Source: CAZGCA01 sp964524145 (GTDB taxonomy: Bacteria > Hydrogenedentota > CAZGCA01). From it: DNA of 64,000 bases. The DNA is taken from assembly GCA_964524145.1 (NCBI GenBank), contig CAZGCA010000021.1, positions 1 to 64,000 of the forward strand, read 5' to 3'. Of this stretch, positions 8,944-17,251 are shown piece by piece (positions within the stretch are counted from its first letter, which is position 1; every line of letters starts with the position of its first letter). Below the pieces are notes generated by a model. It saw nothing but the letters and a program-made list of their open reading frames with translations, searched no databases and was not told the DNA's origin. The translations under genes were made by a program, and so were the position numbers.

Positions 8944-9930
8944 ATGGCGAAAGAAGTTTCATTGCAGATGGTTGCCAACGAGGTCGGTTGTTCGGCGGGC
9001 GTGGTGTCGGCCGTCTTGAACAAAGGCGGGGAAGGCGTGATTCGCGTCTCAGAGGAGACGCAGAAGCGGGTGGTAATGGCTGCGCGCAAGCTGGGTTTAA
9101 AACCCATCTACAGCCCGCATCGTGTTGGCGTGTATGCGCAGCATATCGAATCTTCTCAGCCAGTGACTTACCTGGAAGTACTCTCCGCCTTGGTGGTTCA
9201 GGAGGCCATCAAGAAAGATTTCGCGGTGGAAGCCCTTTCGGACGAAAAGCTGGACCCTCGTTTGGATGCCGGCTTGGACGGCGTGATTGGTGTGGGTTGG
9301 AACAAGCACTTGGCCGACCTGGGTGGAATTCCGCATTTCCCGGTCATCACCATCAACCAGCCCATGCTCGAAAAGTGCATCCATTCCGTATCGAGCGACC
9401 ACAAACAGCAGGCGAGGCTTGCGGTTGAGTACGGCATACAAAAAGGTCACCGGCGCATTGCCTTGCTCGAGACCCAGCCCGATACCTGGGGATACAACGA
9501 ACGGGTTCGCGGATATGAAAATGCGCTGGAAGACGCCGGAATCCCTTTCGATCCTTTGTTGATTGGGCATCTCCAGGGGCGCCGGATGAAAGATGTGCTG
9601 AAAGTCTGGATGGACGGCGGGGTGACGCTTATTCTGAATTTCCCCGCCCAGCAGGGACTCGAAACGATCCATACGCTTACCAACGTGATGGGCTTGCGCA
9701 TTGGGGAGGATATTTCCACCATTTCGATTGACGACCTTCCTGTTTTTCAATACTTCCATCCGCCCCAGACCGTGATCCATCAGTCACTCGACAAGCTGGC
9801 TGAGGCGGCGGTCTCCTTGATAAGCCGGCTCATTGAAAGCCCGGAAGAGCGCCCCAGCCCAACCAACATGGACAATATCCGCTTTTCCGCAAAGATCATC
9901 GAGCGCTCATCGGTCAAGGATCTTTCCTGA
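8944..9930 (+). CDS. LacI-family transcriptional regulator
   Basis: A 328-residue sugar-responsive DNA-binding protein. Residues 5-27 hold the LacI-type helix-turn-helix (VSLQMVANEVGCSAGVVSAV), followed by the hinge helix and a periplasmic-binding-protein-like effector domain; the hallmark GIQKGHRRIALLE and STISIDDLP segments are visible. The start at 8944 is chosen for the GGAG seven bases upstream; an in-frame ATG ten codons earlier lacks a site and adds residues the family does not have. It diverges from the GH130 remnant and lies next to the fucosidase operon and a downstream sulfatase, so it probably controls this glycan-use cluster, with a sugar released from the glycan as inducer. That is inference from position. 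Confidence 0.9.
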   Translation: MAKEVSLQMVANEVGCSAGVVSAVLNKGGEGVIRVSEETQKRVVMAARKLGLKPIYSPHRVGVYAQHIESSQPVTYLEVLSALVVQEAIKKDFAVEALSDEKLDPRLDAGLDGVIGVGWNKHLADLGGIPHFPVITINQPMLEKCIHSVSSDHKQQARLAVEYGIQKGHRRIALLETQPDTWGYNERVRGYENALEDAGIPFDPLLIGHLQGRRMKDVLKVWMDGGVTLILNFPAQQGLETIHTLTNVMGLRIGEDISTISIDDLPVFQYFHPPQTVIHQSLDKLAEAAVSLISRLIESPEERPSPTNMDNIRFSAKIIERSSVKDLS

Positions 9931-10086
9931 GGCGAAGAACCCGGGCCGAATGTTCAAGGTGAAGTTCTGCATTCCGAACTCGGTTTGCAGGGCCACGAGG
10001 CGAAATAGAGGAAGAGGCACTCACAAGATCAGTTTTGAGCCGAGAAGAGAGACAAGAAAGGGCTTCGACCTAAGGAGTGTCGCCAT

Positions 10087-11535
10087 ATGAGGAAATGTCT
10101 CCACTCCCGAAAGGAGTTTCTGCGTGCCGCGGCCTTAACAGGCGTTTCGCTCGGCGTAGGGCCGCTCTTGGCGGAAGGGCGAGCGATGGCCGGTCCTGCG
10201 AAACCCAACATTCTTCTCATCATGGTGGACGACTTGGGAAAGGAATGGGTAGGTTGCTATGGGATCGAGGGAATCGACACACCGAACGTCGACGCCCTTG
10301 CTGCCGGAGGCATCCGCTTCACCAACGCCTACTCGATGGCGCAGTGTACGCCTTCGCGAGCAACCTTGCTGACGGGACAGTATCCCTATCGCACGGGGTG
10401 GGTGAACCACTGGGACGTGCCGCGCTGGGGCGTGGGCTACTTCGACTGGCGTGCGTACACAACCTTCGCCACCGTGTTAAAGTCGGTCGGCTATGCCACG
10501 GCCGCCGCAGGAAAGTGGCAGATCAACGACTTCCGCATCGAACCGCACGCGATGCGTAAGCACGGATTTGACGACTGGTGCCTGTGGACGGGATACGAGA
10601 CCGGCAACCCACCGAGTGCCGAGCGCTACTGGGATCCGTACGTCAACACGCCGGAGGGAAGCAAGACCTATGGAGGACGGTTTGGGCCTGACGTGTTCAC
10701 CGACTTCCTGATCCGGTTTATGAAGGACCACCGGGATGGGCCGATGCTGCTCTACTTTCCCATGGTACTCACACACAGCCCCTTTATGACGACGCCGGAC
10801 GAACCGGAGGCCAAAGGGAACCTGGCGCGGCACAAGGCCATGGTGCGGTATGCGGACAAGCTCGTCGGCCGTCTCGTGCACGCGCTGGACGAACTGGGCC
10901 TTCGCGAACGCACGATCGTCATCTTTACTACGGACAATGGATCTTCCCGCAGAGTTACTGGTACCCTCCACGGACGAAAGGTCGCGGGAGGCAAGGGCAC
11001 GGAGCGTGAATCCGGTGTATGTGCACCCTTCATAGTGAACTGTCCGGGACGCGTGCCGTCAGGTGTCGTGAGCGACGCCCTGACCGACTTCACAGACCTG
11101 CTGCCGACCTTCGCCGAACTCGCGGGCGCCCCCCTGCCGGACGGCTACCCCCTTGACGGGATTTCTATGGCCTCGCTCCTACTCGGCAAGGCCCACGACT
11201 CGCGCCGCGACTGGATCATGGCGATGGGGCATGGACCTGCCGTTCGCGATCAGGCCGGCATCCGGGGACGCACAGCTTTTATGTCCCGCGTAATTCGGGA
11301 CAAACGGTACAAAGTCTGGGTCGACACGAATCGCAGGATCGAACGACTTCATGACTTGAAACACGACCCCGATGAACAGAACAATTTATTGCCAAGCGGA
11401 AGAGTTGAACACCAGGCGGAATTGGCCAAGTTTCAGCAGCTGGTCGACGCGATGCCCGCTGTGGACGCACGACCGAGGTATGCACCGCGAAAACCATTGC
11501 CTTGGGACAGACCCGCGGCCGAACCGGAGAACTGA
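10087..11535 (+). CDS. Exported sulfatase (Cys-type)
   Basis: A 482-residue type I sulfatase. The formylglycine cysteine is Cys87 in QCTPSRATLLTG; the metal ligands lie in MVDDLGKEW near residue 48 and FTTDNGS near 280. The signal resembles a TAT signal but reads SRKEFLRAAAL, with Arg-Lys in place of the Arg-Arg pair, so transport efficiency is uncertain. An AAGGAG site upstream of the ATG supports the start. It follows the LacI-type regulator on the same strand after a 156-bp gap and converges on the next sulfatase. No dedicated promoter was recognised in the gap, so read-through from the regulator is possible. Confidence 0.92.
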   Translation: MRKCLHSRKEFLRAAALTGVSLGVGPLLAEGRAMAGPAKPNILLIMVDDLGKEWVGCYGIEGIDTPNVDALAAGGIRFTNAYSMAQCTPSRATLLTGQYPYRTGWVNHWDVPRWGVGYFDWRAYTTFATVLKSVGYATAAAGKWQINDFRIEPHAMRKHGFDDWCLWTGYETGNPPSAERYWDPYVNTPEGSKTYGGRFGPDVFTDFLIRFMKDHRDGPMLLYFPMVLTHSPFMTTPDEPEAKGNLARHKAMVRYADKLVGRLVHALDELGLRERTIVIFTTDNGSSRRVTGTLHGRKVAGGKGTERESGVCAPFIVNCPGRVPSGVVSDALTDFTDLLPTFAELAGAPLPDGYPLDGISMASLLLGKAHDSRRDWIMAMGHGPAVRDQAGIRGRTAFMSRVIRDKRYKVWVDTNRRIERLHDLKHDPDEQNNLLPSGRVEHQAELAKFQQLVDAMPAVDARPRYAPRKPLPWDRPAAEPEN

Positions 11536-11578
11536 CTATGTCACCAACATCAGTCCGCCTAGCCGCTTCGCATTGGGT

Positions 11579-13054
11579 CTATTCAGTTTCTGCGGACGCA
11601 CTCTTATAGTCTCCACCGGCGTCGCTTGTCCGGCAGGAAGCCTGCCATTCTTCGAGTTGCGATCTTAATCGTGCGGCGATTTCCGGATACTGATCGATGA
11701 CGTTCGTCGTTTCCCCAGGGTCTTCCTGCAGATCGTAAAGCTCCCATTTCGCAAATGGGACGTCTCCGTTGTCGGAACGAGGTCGTTTGTCACCGGTGTT
11801 GTGCACGAGTTTGTAGCGGGAGTCTGACATCGCCGCCTGCGACATAAACTGGAATCTTATAGGATCCGGTCGTTCTGTCACCGTTCCGTTGATGATGGGG
11901 AGTAGGCTGATTCCGTCGTAGGGACGATCGGTTGGCATGGGAATAGCCACCACATCTAACACAGTCGGAAGGTAATCACTTGTTACGCAAGGAATGTCGA
12001 TTACACGTGGTTCTTTGACTTTTTCCGGCCATACAAGTAATCCCGGAACACGTATACCGCCCTCGTAGAGAGACCGCTTGCGACCGCGATAGGGCCCAGC
12101 GGATCCACGATGGCGTCTTCTTGCGGCCGGATTTCCCTCTGGCCCGTTGTCCGAGCAGAACCAGATCATCGTGTTTTGGTCAGCTCCCAGTTCCTTCAAC
12201 CTAGTACGGAGGCGCCCCACCTGCTCGTCGAGCGCTGTGATGCAAGCGTAGTAGTGCTGTGCGTCTTCGTCATGCTCGGCGTACATGGCGCGGTATTCCG
12301 GTCCGCCGACGACTGGAGCGTGCGGGGCGTGAAACCAGACCACTGCGAAAAACGGTCTGTCCTGCTCGACGGCGTTCTCGATGAAGGGCAGGGTCTTATC
12401 CATGATGATCCGGCTGTCGTCGCCCGTTAGCGCTTCTTCGACATTCCGGCCGTTGTACCAGTAGAGTGCCCTTGTGTCGAAGGGTTCACCTTTCTTCAGA
12501 TGCGAATTTGCCGGGTCATAGGGATCCCAGGTTGCCACGGCGAATTCGGTGCTGAACCACTCGGTAAAGCCATTCATACCGGGAGTTGAATAATTCTCAG
12601 CGGGCCTCCGGCCTGGCCCCTTACCCGAGTATTCTTTGGAAAGCGTACCCAAATGCCATTTACCGAAGTGGCCCGTCGCATAGCCACGGTCTCTGAGGAT
12701 CTCAGCAAGGGATATTTCGTCCGTTTTGAGGTGGCCAACGTTGGCACTGTATACGCCGTACCGGTACGGGTGTCGACCCGTAAGACACGCACCTCTGGTC
12801 GGGCTACATACGGAGGAAGCTGCATAAAACCGACTAAAGCGAATGCCCTCTCGGCTCATCTGATCGAGGTGTGGTGTCTTGATAATCTTGTTTCCGTTAT
12901 AGCCTGGATCACCCCATCCCATATCGTCTGCCATGATGAGAATCATGTTTGGTGACTCGCTCGCAGCAGCTGAACCAGGAGAACAGAATGTCGATAGCAT
13001 ACATCCGACAATGGCAATTGCCACCGCATTCCTCGAGCAGAGAATCGCTCTCAT
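11579..13054 (-). CDS. Secreted arylsulfatase-like protein (Cys-type)
   Basis: A 491-residue type I sulfatase, and the only one in the window with a Sec-type rather than TAT-type signal (MRAILCSRNAVAIAIVGCML and onward). Catalytic Cys83 is in VCSPTRGACLTG; metal-site blocks are MADDMGWGD and WFCSDNGPEG, and the family tail is YDLQEDPGETTNV. The start at 13054 is chosen over an in-frame ATG 24 codons upstream because it has a GAGGTGATC ribosome site and begins the signal peptide. It starts four bases after the stop of the TPR remnant, so it was probably once co-transcribed with that gene. It converges with the upstream-facing sulfatase, leaving 43 bp between stops and no obvious terminator hairpin. 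Confidence 0.92.
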   Translation of the reverse strand: MRAILCSRNAVAIAIVGCMLSTFCSPGSAAASESPNMILIMADDMGWGDPGYNGNKIIKTPHLDQMSREGIRFSRFYAASSVCSPTRGACLTGRHPYRYGVYSANVGHLKTDEISLAEILRDRGYATGHFGKWHLGTLSKEYSGKGPGRRPAENYSTPGMNGFTEWFSTEFAVATWDPYDPANSHLKKGEPFDTRALYWYNGRNVEEALTGDDSRIIMDKTLPFIENAVEQDRPFFAVVWFHAPHAPVVGGPEYRAMYAEHDEDAQHYYACITALDEQVGRLRTRLKELGADQNTMIWFCSDNGPEGNPAARRRHRGSAGPYRGRKRSLYEGGIRVPGLLVWPEKVKEPRVIDIPCVTSDYLPTVLDVVAIPMPTDRPYDGISLLPIINGTVTERPDPIRFQFMSQAAMSDSRYKLVHNTGDKRPRSDNGDVPFAKWELYDLQEDPGETTNVIDQYPEIAARLRSQLEEWQASCRTSDAGGDYKSASAETE

Positions 13055-13058
13055 TTGA

Positions 13059-13469
13059 TCACCTCGTTGAAAACGCCTGAACCTTCCTCGTGAAACCATA
13101 CCGGTCCCGTTCTGATAGTCTCTCATTCTCTGCGGCTTTCTTGTATACCTCTATTGCTTCGTTGATCTTATCCTGTTCCTCGTAAATATGGCCGAGCAGC
13201 GCGTACGCGTCAGGATACGCGGCTTGTTGCCGGACCAGTTGCTCGAGCATCGAAATGGCACGGTCCACGTCTCCCTTCTGCTGCAGGTAGAAGGCGAGTG
13301 TGTAGCCATATTTGGGCTCTTCCGGACGCAGGTCTCGCGCTTTCCGGCACCACGCGATGGCTTCCTCAATGTCTTGCTTGGCGACGATCACGCCCAAGTT
13401 GTACGCAGCAACTGCGGATTCTGGATTAGTCTTCAGTGCCGTGCGGAACGCTTCTCCCGCTTCGCTGAG
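13059..13469 (-). pseudogene. C-terminal remnant of a TPR protein
   Basis: About 136 codons encode tetratricopeptide repeats: LSEAGEAFRTALK, AVAAYNLGVIVAK, ARDLRPEEPKYGYTLAFYL, YPDAYALLGHIYEEQDK and EAIEVYKKAAENE are typical helix pairs. There is no start codon with a ribosome site and no signal peptide. Upstream of residue LSEAG the frame degenerates and runs into remains of a different gene. The segment resembles the C-terminal end of the long TPR (sometimes multiheme) proteins found in this kind of genome; the family assignment beyond TPR is a guess. The stop codon lies four bases before the sulfatase start. Confidence 0.65.
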
Positions 13470-13537
13470 ACGCCGCAAGGACGGGCATGAGAGCAGGCTG
13501 AAGAACGTGGAGGCATGCCTGAGCCTCGGCCAGGCCA

Positions 13538-13711
13538 CTTGCCGAAGCACACGACCCCGCCGTTCTCCGCGGACACGTACAACCGTCTGTTTGCCGCAGC
13601 CATCCCGTCCCACACGACGGGCGAATCAAGTTGCTGGACGGCAATTTCTTCCCCCGTCTCGGCGTGGACCACTCGAATCGTGCCGCCAAGACGTCCTTCG
13701 TATGCTGCATT
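13538..13711 (-). pseudogene. C-terminal remnant of a PQQ/BamB-like beta-propeller protein
   Basis: In one minus-strand frame, just after a stop codon at 13712-13714, 58 codons read like the closing blades of a PQQ/BamB-like propeller: IRVVHAETGEEIAVQQLDS, then WDGMAAANRRLYVS and GGVVCFGK, which is the usual terminal block of such proteins. No start, signal or upstream blades are present. It lies about 70 bp upstream of the TPR remnant in a different frame, so a deletion appears to have removed most of both genes. Confidence 0.6.
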
Positions 13712-13757
13712 TCAAGACCGAGGTCGTGTTGTGCCGTCCGTACCAAGGTCTAGGCGA

Positions 13758-14189
13758 TCAGACGCCTTCGATCTCCATCCCGGTGATCATCCAGCCGCCT
13801 TCTTCTTTCGTCAACGTTAGCTCGATTGAGACTTCACCGGCTGCGCTGACGATATCGATCGGGTAGACCGTGGCCGTCTCGCCCTCGATCTCGGTTTCCG
13901 TGTCATCGAGAATGACTTCGACATCATCAAGATAACCCGACTCCATGGCCCCTTCCAAGAACTGGCTCAGACTGTCCTTGTCGGGGACTTGGGAAGTCTC
14001 GAAGTCTTCAGAATACGTGGCCATGAGCTTGTCGATGTTGAGCTCGGACATCCCGACCTTCCAGGAGTCGACCACCTGTGCAACGAGATCTTCGTCACTC
14101 GGCCCCTTGAGAAGCCCGGCGCAACTGCACAGGAGCGCAGCCATCCCAACACACACGACGCTCTTCAACATTGAGGTTCTTTTCATCAT
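13758..14189 (-). CDS. NTF2/SnoaL-like lipoprotein
   Basis: A 143-residue predicted lipoprotein. The signal MMKRTSMLKSVVCVGMAALL ends in a lipobox (LCSC), giving Cys23 as the lipidated residue. The mature part resembles the NTF2 / SnoaL-like cone fold: helix AQVVDSWKVGMSELNIDKL, then an acidic strand region (VEVILDDTETEIEGETATV) and a final GGWMITGMEIEGV. Such domains usually bind a small ligand or act as a scaffold; no catalytic residues can be argued here. The start at 14189 is supported by AGGAGAAAGGGAAG directly upstream; an ATG one codon later is equally usable. It is driven by its own promoter (14253-14281) and is divergent from the isomerase-DUF1080 gene. Confidence 0.75.
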   Translation of the reverse strand: MMKRTSMLKSVVCVGMAALLCSCAGLLKGPSDEDLVAQVVDSWKVGMSELNIDKLMATYSEDFETSQVPDKDSLSQFLEGAMESGYLDDVEVILDDTETEIEGETATVYPIDIVSAAGEVSIELTLTKEEGGWMITGMEIEGV

Positions 14190-14252
14190 TCTTCCCTTTC
14201 TCCTGCTTGGAAACCCGCTTCCACACAACACCGTCACTAACAACGTGATGGA

Positions 14253-14281
14253 ATCATACCAGCGTTTCGCGTCCGCGTCAA
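14253..14281 (-). promoter_or_regulatory. Sigma-70-like promoter for the NTF2-like lipoprotein
   Basis: Minus strand TTGACG (14276-14281) and TATGAT (14253-14258) with a 17-base spacer, ending about 64 bases before the lipoprotein start. Near-consensus in both boxes. Confidence 0.65.
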
Positions 14282-14354
14282 CAGGGTCTCTTATGGACGG
14301 CAGATCGCGCAACCAGAACCAATCATCCCTCGACAGTGTTGGTCGTCGGTCGCC

Positions 14355-14383
14355 TTGACAACAGGAAAGCCTTCAACTATATT
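14355..14383 (+). promoter_or_regulatory. Sigma-70-like promoter for the isomerase-DUF1080 gene
   Basis: TTGACA (14355-14360) and TATATT (14378-14383) with a 17-base spacer, about 100 bases before the GTG start. It lies back to back with the lipoprotein promoter, about 75 bases apart, so the two could share a regulator. Confidence 0.65.
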
Positions 14384-14484
14384 GCTACCTGTCGGCGGTC
14401 TCAGGAATGGGAGATGGTCCAGCGGAAAGTATGGCCTTAATTCCAGCATTCGCATGTAGCATTGCTCTTGAAGGAGGACGTTTT

Positions 14485-15936
14485 GTGAACCGGAGAACGT
14501 TTTTGGCGCTTGGTGCAGGGACTGTTTGCGGGGTATCGCTGCGGACGTTTCGGCTCCCTGTGATAGATGCACAACAGACGAAAGGACCTTTCATGATATC
14601 TCTCGCCGAGTGGTCTCTCAACAAAACCATCCGCACCGGCAAGATGACCAACCTTGACTTTCCGCGCGTGGCCCGGCAGCAGTTCGGTATCGACTGCATC
14701 GAGTTCGTTGACCAGTTCTTCGCCGACAAGGCGAAGGACATGGCCTACCTGAAGGAACTCAAGAACCGCGCCGAAAGTGAAGGCGTTACGATGGGCCTTA
14801 TCATGATCGATACGAACGGGGCGCTGGGAGCCAGCCGCAAGGCGACTCGCGACAGGGCAGTGGAGAGAACGTTTCCGTGGATCGACGCAGCGAAGTTTCT
14901 CGGCTGCCGCACGGTTCGCGTCAACGCCCGTGGCGGCGACGACGCGAACGAGCTTCGCAGGTGTGTCGCGGAAAGCTGCGCGCACCTCGCGGATTACGCG
15001 GCACAGCGGGACATCAACGTGACCATCGAGAACCATGGTGGGCTGTCTTCGGACCCCGAATGGCTTGTCTCGGTGATGGAAGAGGTGAACAAGCCCAACT
15101 TCGGTACCCTGCCCGATTTCGGCAACTTCCCCAAAGAGATCGACCGCTACGATGCCGTTGAGATGCTCATGCCTTACGCCAAAGCGGTCAGCGCCAAGGC
15201 CTCGGGGTTCACTCCCGACGGTCTGGTGCAGGAGACGGACTTCTTTCGGATGATGCGTATCGTGCGCGACGCCGGCTACACGGGCTACGTGGGTGTCGAG
15301 TCCGGGGCTCCACGTCAGGACGGGGAAGACGACGCCATTCGCATGACCCGCGACCTGCTGATACGAATTCGCGAAGAGCAGAAACCTTGCAAGCCGATCT
15401 TCAACGGTCGGGATCTCGATGGCTGGGTGCAGGTCGAGGGTGGCGAGTGGACCGTGGAAGACGGCATCCTCACGGGCCGGAACGGTCGCGACTGGTCGAC
15501 GGACCCGGAGGTGACCGGCTCGTGGTTGCGCACAGAGAAACAGTATGCGGATTTCCGGCTCGAGCTGCAGTACACGATCAACGAGAACGGTAACAGCGGC
15601 GTCTTCTTCCGTGCGGCGTCCGAAAAGAACCCCGCGTTCACGGGCTACGAGTTGCAGATTACCGACGCGCACGGCCAGGAGCCGTCGAGGCAGGCGGCTG
15701 GCGCGCTTTACGATGTCGTGGCGCCGACAAAGAACCTTGTGCGTCCCGCGGGCCAGTGGAACACCGTGACCATTATCGCGCAAGGCGAGACGATCGCAAT
15801 TGAGATAAACGGCGAACGCGTCATCGACACGCAACTGAGCCGGTCGACCCGCGGGTACATCGGATTACAGAACCATGACGAGCACTCGGTTGTGGAGTTC
15901 CGCAATATCCGGTTGGAGCAGTTGTCAGGGTCTTAA
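14485..15936 (+). CDS. Sugar isomerase/epimerase TIM barrel fused to DUF1080
   Basis: A 483-residue two-domain exported protein. A TAT-like signal (NRRTFLALGAGTVCGVS) leads into a xylose-isomerase-like (AP endonuclease 2 family) TIM barrel at about residues 35-295, with metal-ligand segments TIENHGGLS and PDFGNFP and the VGVESGAP strand. From about residue 303 to the end is a DUF1080 / 3-keto-disaccharide hydrolase domain (IFNGRDLDGW, GNSGVFFRAA, LQNHDEHSVVEFRNIRLEQL). The start is GTG at 14485, with AAGGAGG eight bases upstream; upstream in-frame ATGs lack a site and would bury the signal. Fusion suggests the barrel and the hydrolase act on the same sugar, possibly a 3-keto sugar. That is inference. 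Confidence 0.88.
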   Translation: MNRRTFLALGAGTVCGVSLRTFRLPVIDAQQTKGPFMISLAEWSLNKTIRTGKMTNLDFPRVARQQFGIDCIEFVDQFFADKAKDMAYLKELKNRAESEGVTMGLIMIDTNGALGASRKATRDRAVERTFPWIDAAKFLGCRTVRVNARGGDDANELRRCVAESCAHLADYAAQRDINVTIENHGGLSSDPEWLVSVMEEVNKPNFGTLPDFGNFPKEIDRYDAVEMLMPYAKAVSAKASGFTPDGLVQETDFFRMMRIVRDAGYTGYVGVESGAPRQDGEDDAIRMTRDLLIRIREEQKPCKPIFNGRDLDGWVQVEGGEWTVEDGILTGRNGRDWSTDPEVTGSWLRTEKQYADFRLELQYTINENGNSGVFFRAASEKNPAFTGYELQITDAHGQEPSRQAAGALYDVVAPTKNLVRPAGQWNTVTIIAQGETIAIEINGERVIDTQLSRSTRGYIGLQNHDEHSVVEFRNIRLEQLSGS

Positions 15937-15970
15937 TGATGGCTGGAACATACCCAAGCTGCTCCGAGAA

Positions 15971-16080
15971 CGAAGGATGTAGCGCCGCAGGCGCGACGGA
16001 ATAGAGCCCAGGGTGGAGCGCAGCGGAACCCTGGGGAACCGACATTAGAAAGGCCCCCGTAAGGGGGCGACGGAAGAAAG
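15971..16080. repeat. Intergenic palindromic repeat element (about 110 bp)
   Basis: Between the isomerase-DUF1080 gene and the DUF6807 gene is a non-coding block with three stacked inverted repeats: AGCGCC/GGCGC near 15981; CCCAGGGT and ACCCTGGG (about 16008-16034) around a GC-rich loop; and GCCCCCGTAAGGGGGC (about 16053-16068). It resembles multi-hairpin intergenic repeats of PVC-type genomes. It may also act as a transcription barrier. Only one copy is in the window. Confidence 0.55.
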
Positions 16081-16156
16081 AGCCAGGCGAATGGAACTGC
16101 TCGGTTTGGGAGAGGGAATGATTCCGTCAGGGCATTGCCACAACAGGAGACCCGAT

Positions 16157-17209
16157 ATGAAACGATCGAGAAGAACGGTTCAACGGTGGACCGGGAAAAC
16201 AACCCGCTGCCGGGTCGCGGTTGGTGTCGCAACTGCGGCGACAGCGTTGGCGATTGCAGGGTTCTCATTCGGCGCGTTCGCTGCACCGCAAAAGGTGGCG
16301 GCAACGCTCGAGGACGAGTACGTCGAGGTTAGTGTCGACGGCAAGCTGTTCACACGCTACAAGGTTGCCGGCGAGCCTTTCACCTACGGCGATGCCACAC
16401 GCGGCGGGAAACGCCTCTCAAGCTACAGGCTCGAAGACGCGCCGAAGTACCCGTATTTCTATCCGGTGATCGGACCCGCGTCCGGCAAGTCCGTTACCAC
16501 TGAGCTTTCCGAACCGTACCCGCACCATCACAGTCTGTACTTCGGATGCGATAGAGTGAACAATGGCAACTACTGGCAGGACGTCAACCGGCGCGGCCGG
16601 ATCATCTCGCAAGGGCCGAAGATTGTCGATGCGTCCGGCGACCGTGTTCTGGTTACCGACGAGTGTCTTTGGAAACAGCCCAGGAAGGCCCCGGTCATTC
16701 GCGACGCGCGGCGCATTCTGATTACCGCGCCCAACGACCGGTTGCGATTCATCGATTTCGAGATAACGCTCGAAGCGCTTACCGACGTTCTTATCGAGAA
16801 GTCGAACCACTCGCTGTTTTCAGCACGCATAACGCCTGAGCTAAGCGTCAAATCCGGCGGCACGATCATCAACGCCGACGGCAAGACCAACCCGGAAGGT
16901 ACCCACGGCGTAGTCTCGCCCTGGTGCGACTACTTCGGCACGCGCGACGGCATCACCGAGGGCATGGCCATCTTCCAACACCCGGCCAACCGCTGGTACC
17001 CGTGCCGATGGTTCACGCGCGACTACGGTTTCTTCTCGCCCACACCCATGAACTGGCTCGAGGAAAGCCTCGAAATCCCGAAAGGCGAAACCCTCACTCT
17101 CCGCTACCGCGTTGTCGTCCACGCCGGTGATGCAACCACAGCAAAGGTAGCCGGGCTGTTCGAGCACTACACACGGGCCGCCGACACCACGCCCGGCACG
17201 AGTGATTGA
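16157..17209 (+). CDS. Secreted DUF6807 (PmoA-like) family protein
   Basis: A 350-residue exported protein matching the DUF6807 family (often labelled PmoA), which is frequent next to Gfo/Idh and sulfatase genes but has no established function. Seen: signal peptide with a hydrophobic core at about residues 22-40 (VAVGVATAATALAIAGFSFG); the family block YPYFYPVIGPASGKSVT; the histidine cluster EPYPHHHSLYFG; and the closing WYPCRWFTRDYGFFSPTP followed by LTLRYRVVVHAGD. The clustered histidines suggest a metal or ligand site, but this is not proven. The start at 16157 has CAGGAG eight to nine bases upstream. It probably forms an operon with the membrane protein that begins 43 bp downstream. Confidence 0.88.
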   Translation: MKRSRRTVQRWTGKTTRCRVAVGVATAATALAIAGFSFGAFAAPQKVAATLEDEYVEVSVDGKLFTRYKVAGEPFTYGDATRGGKRLSSYRLEDAPKYPYFYPVIGPASGKSVTTELSEPYPHHHSLYFGCDRVNNGNYWQDVNRRGRIISQGPKIVDASGDRVLVTDECLWKQPRKAPVIRDARRILITAPNDRLRFIDFEITLEALTDVLIEKSNHSLFSARITPELSVKSGGTIINADGKTNPEGTHGVVSPWCDYFGTRDGITEGMAIFQHPANRWYPCRWFTRDYGFFSPTPMNWLEESLEIPKGETLTLRYRVVVHAGDATTAKVAGLFEHYTRAADTTPGTSD

Positions 17210-17251
17210 CAGAACCGCCGTTCAGCGTTGAATGAATAAGGAGGAGAACCT

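Noticed and set aside
8732..8962. Upstream extension of the chimeric remnant (77 codons)
   Set aside because: AT-rich spacer with no family resemblance; the ribosome site and GH130 N-terminus fit the start at 8731, and the extension overlaps the start of the lacI-type gene.
14437..15834. 465-codon minus-strand frame
   Set aside because: Antisense to the isomerase-DUF1080 fusion; no domain signal.
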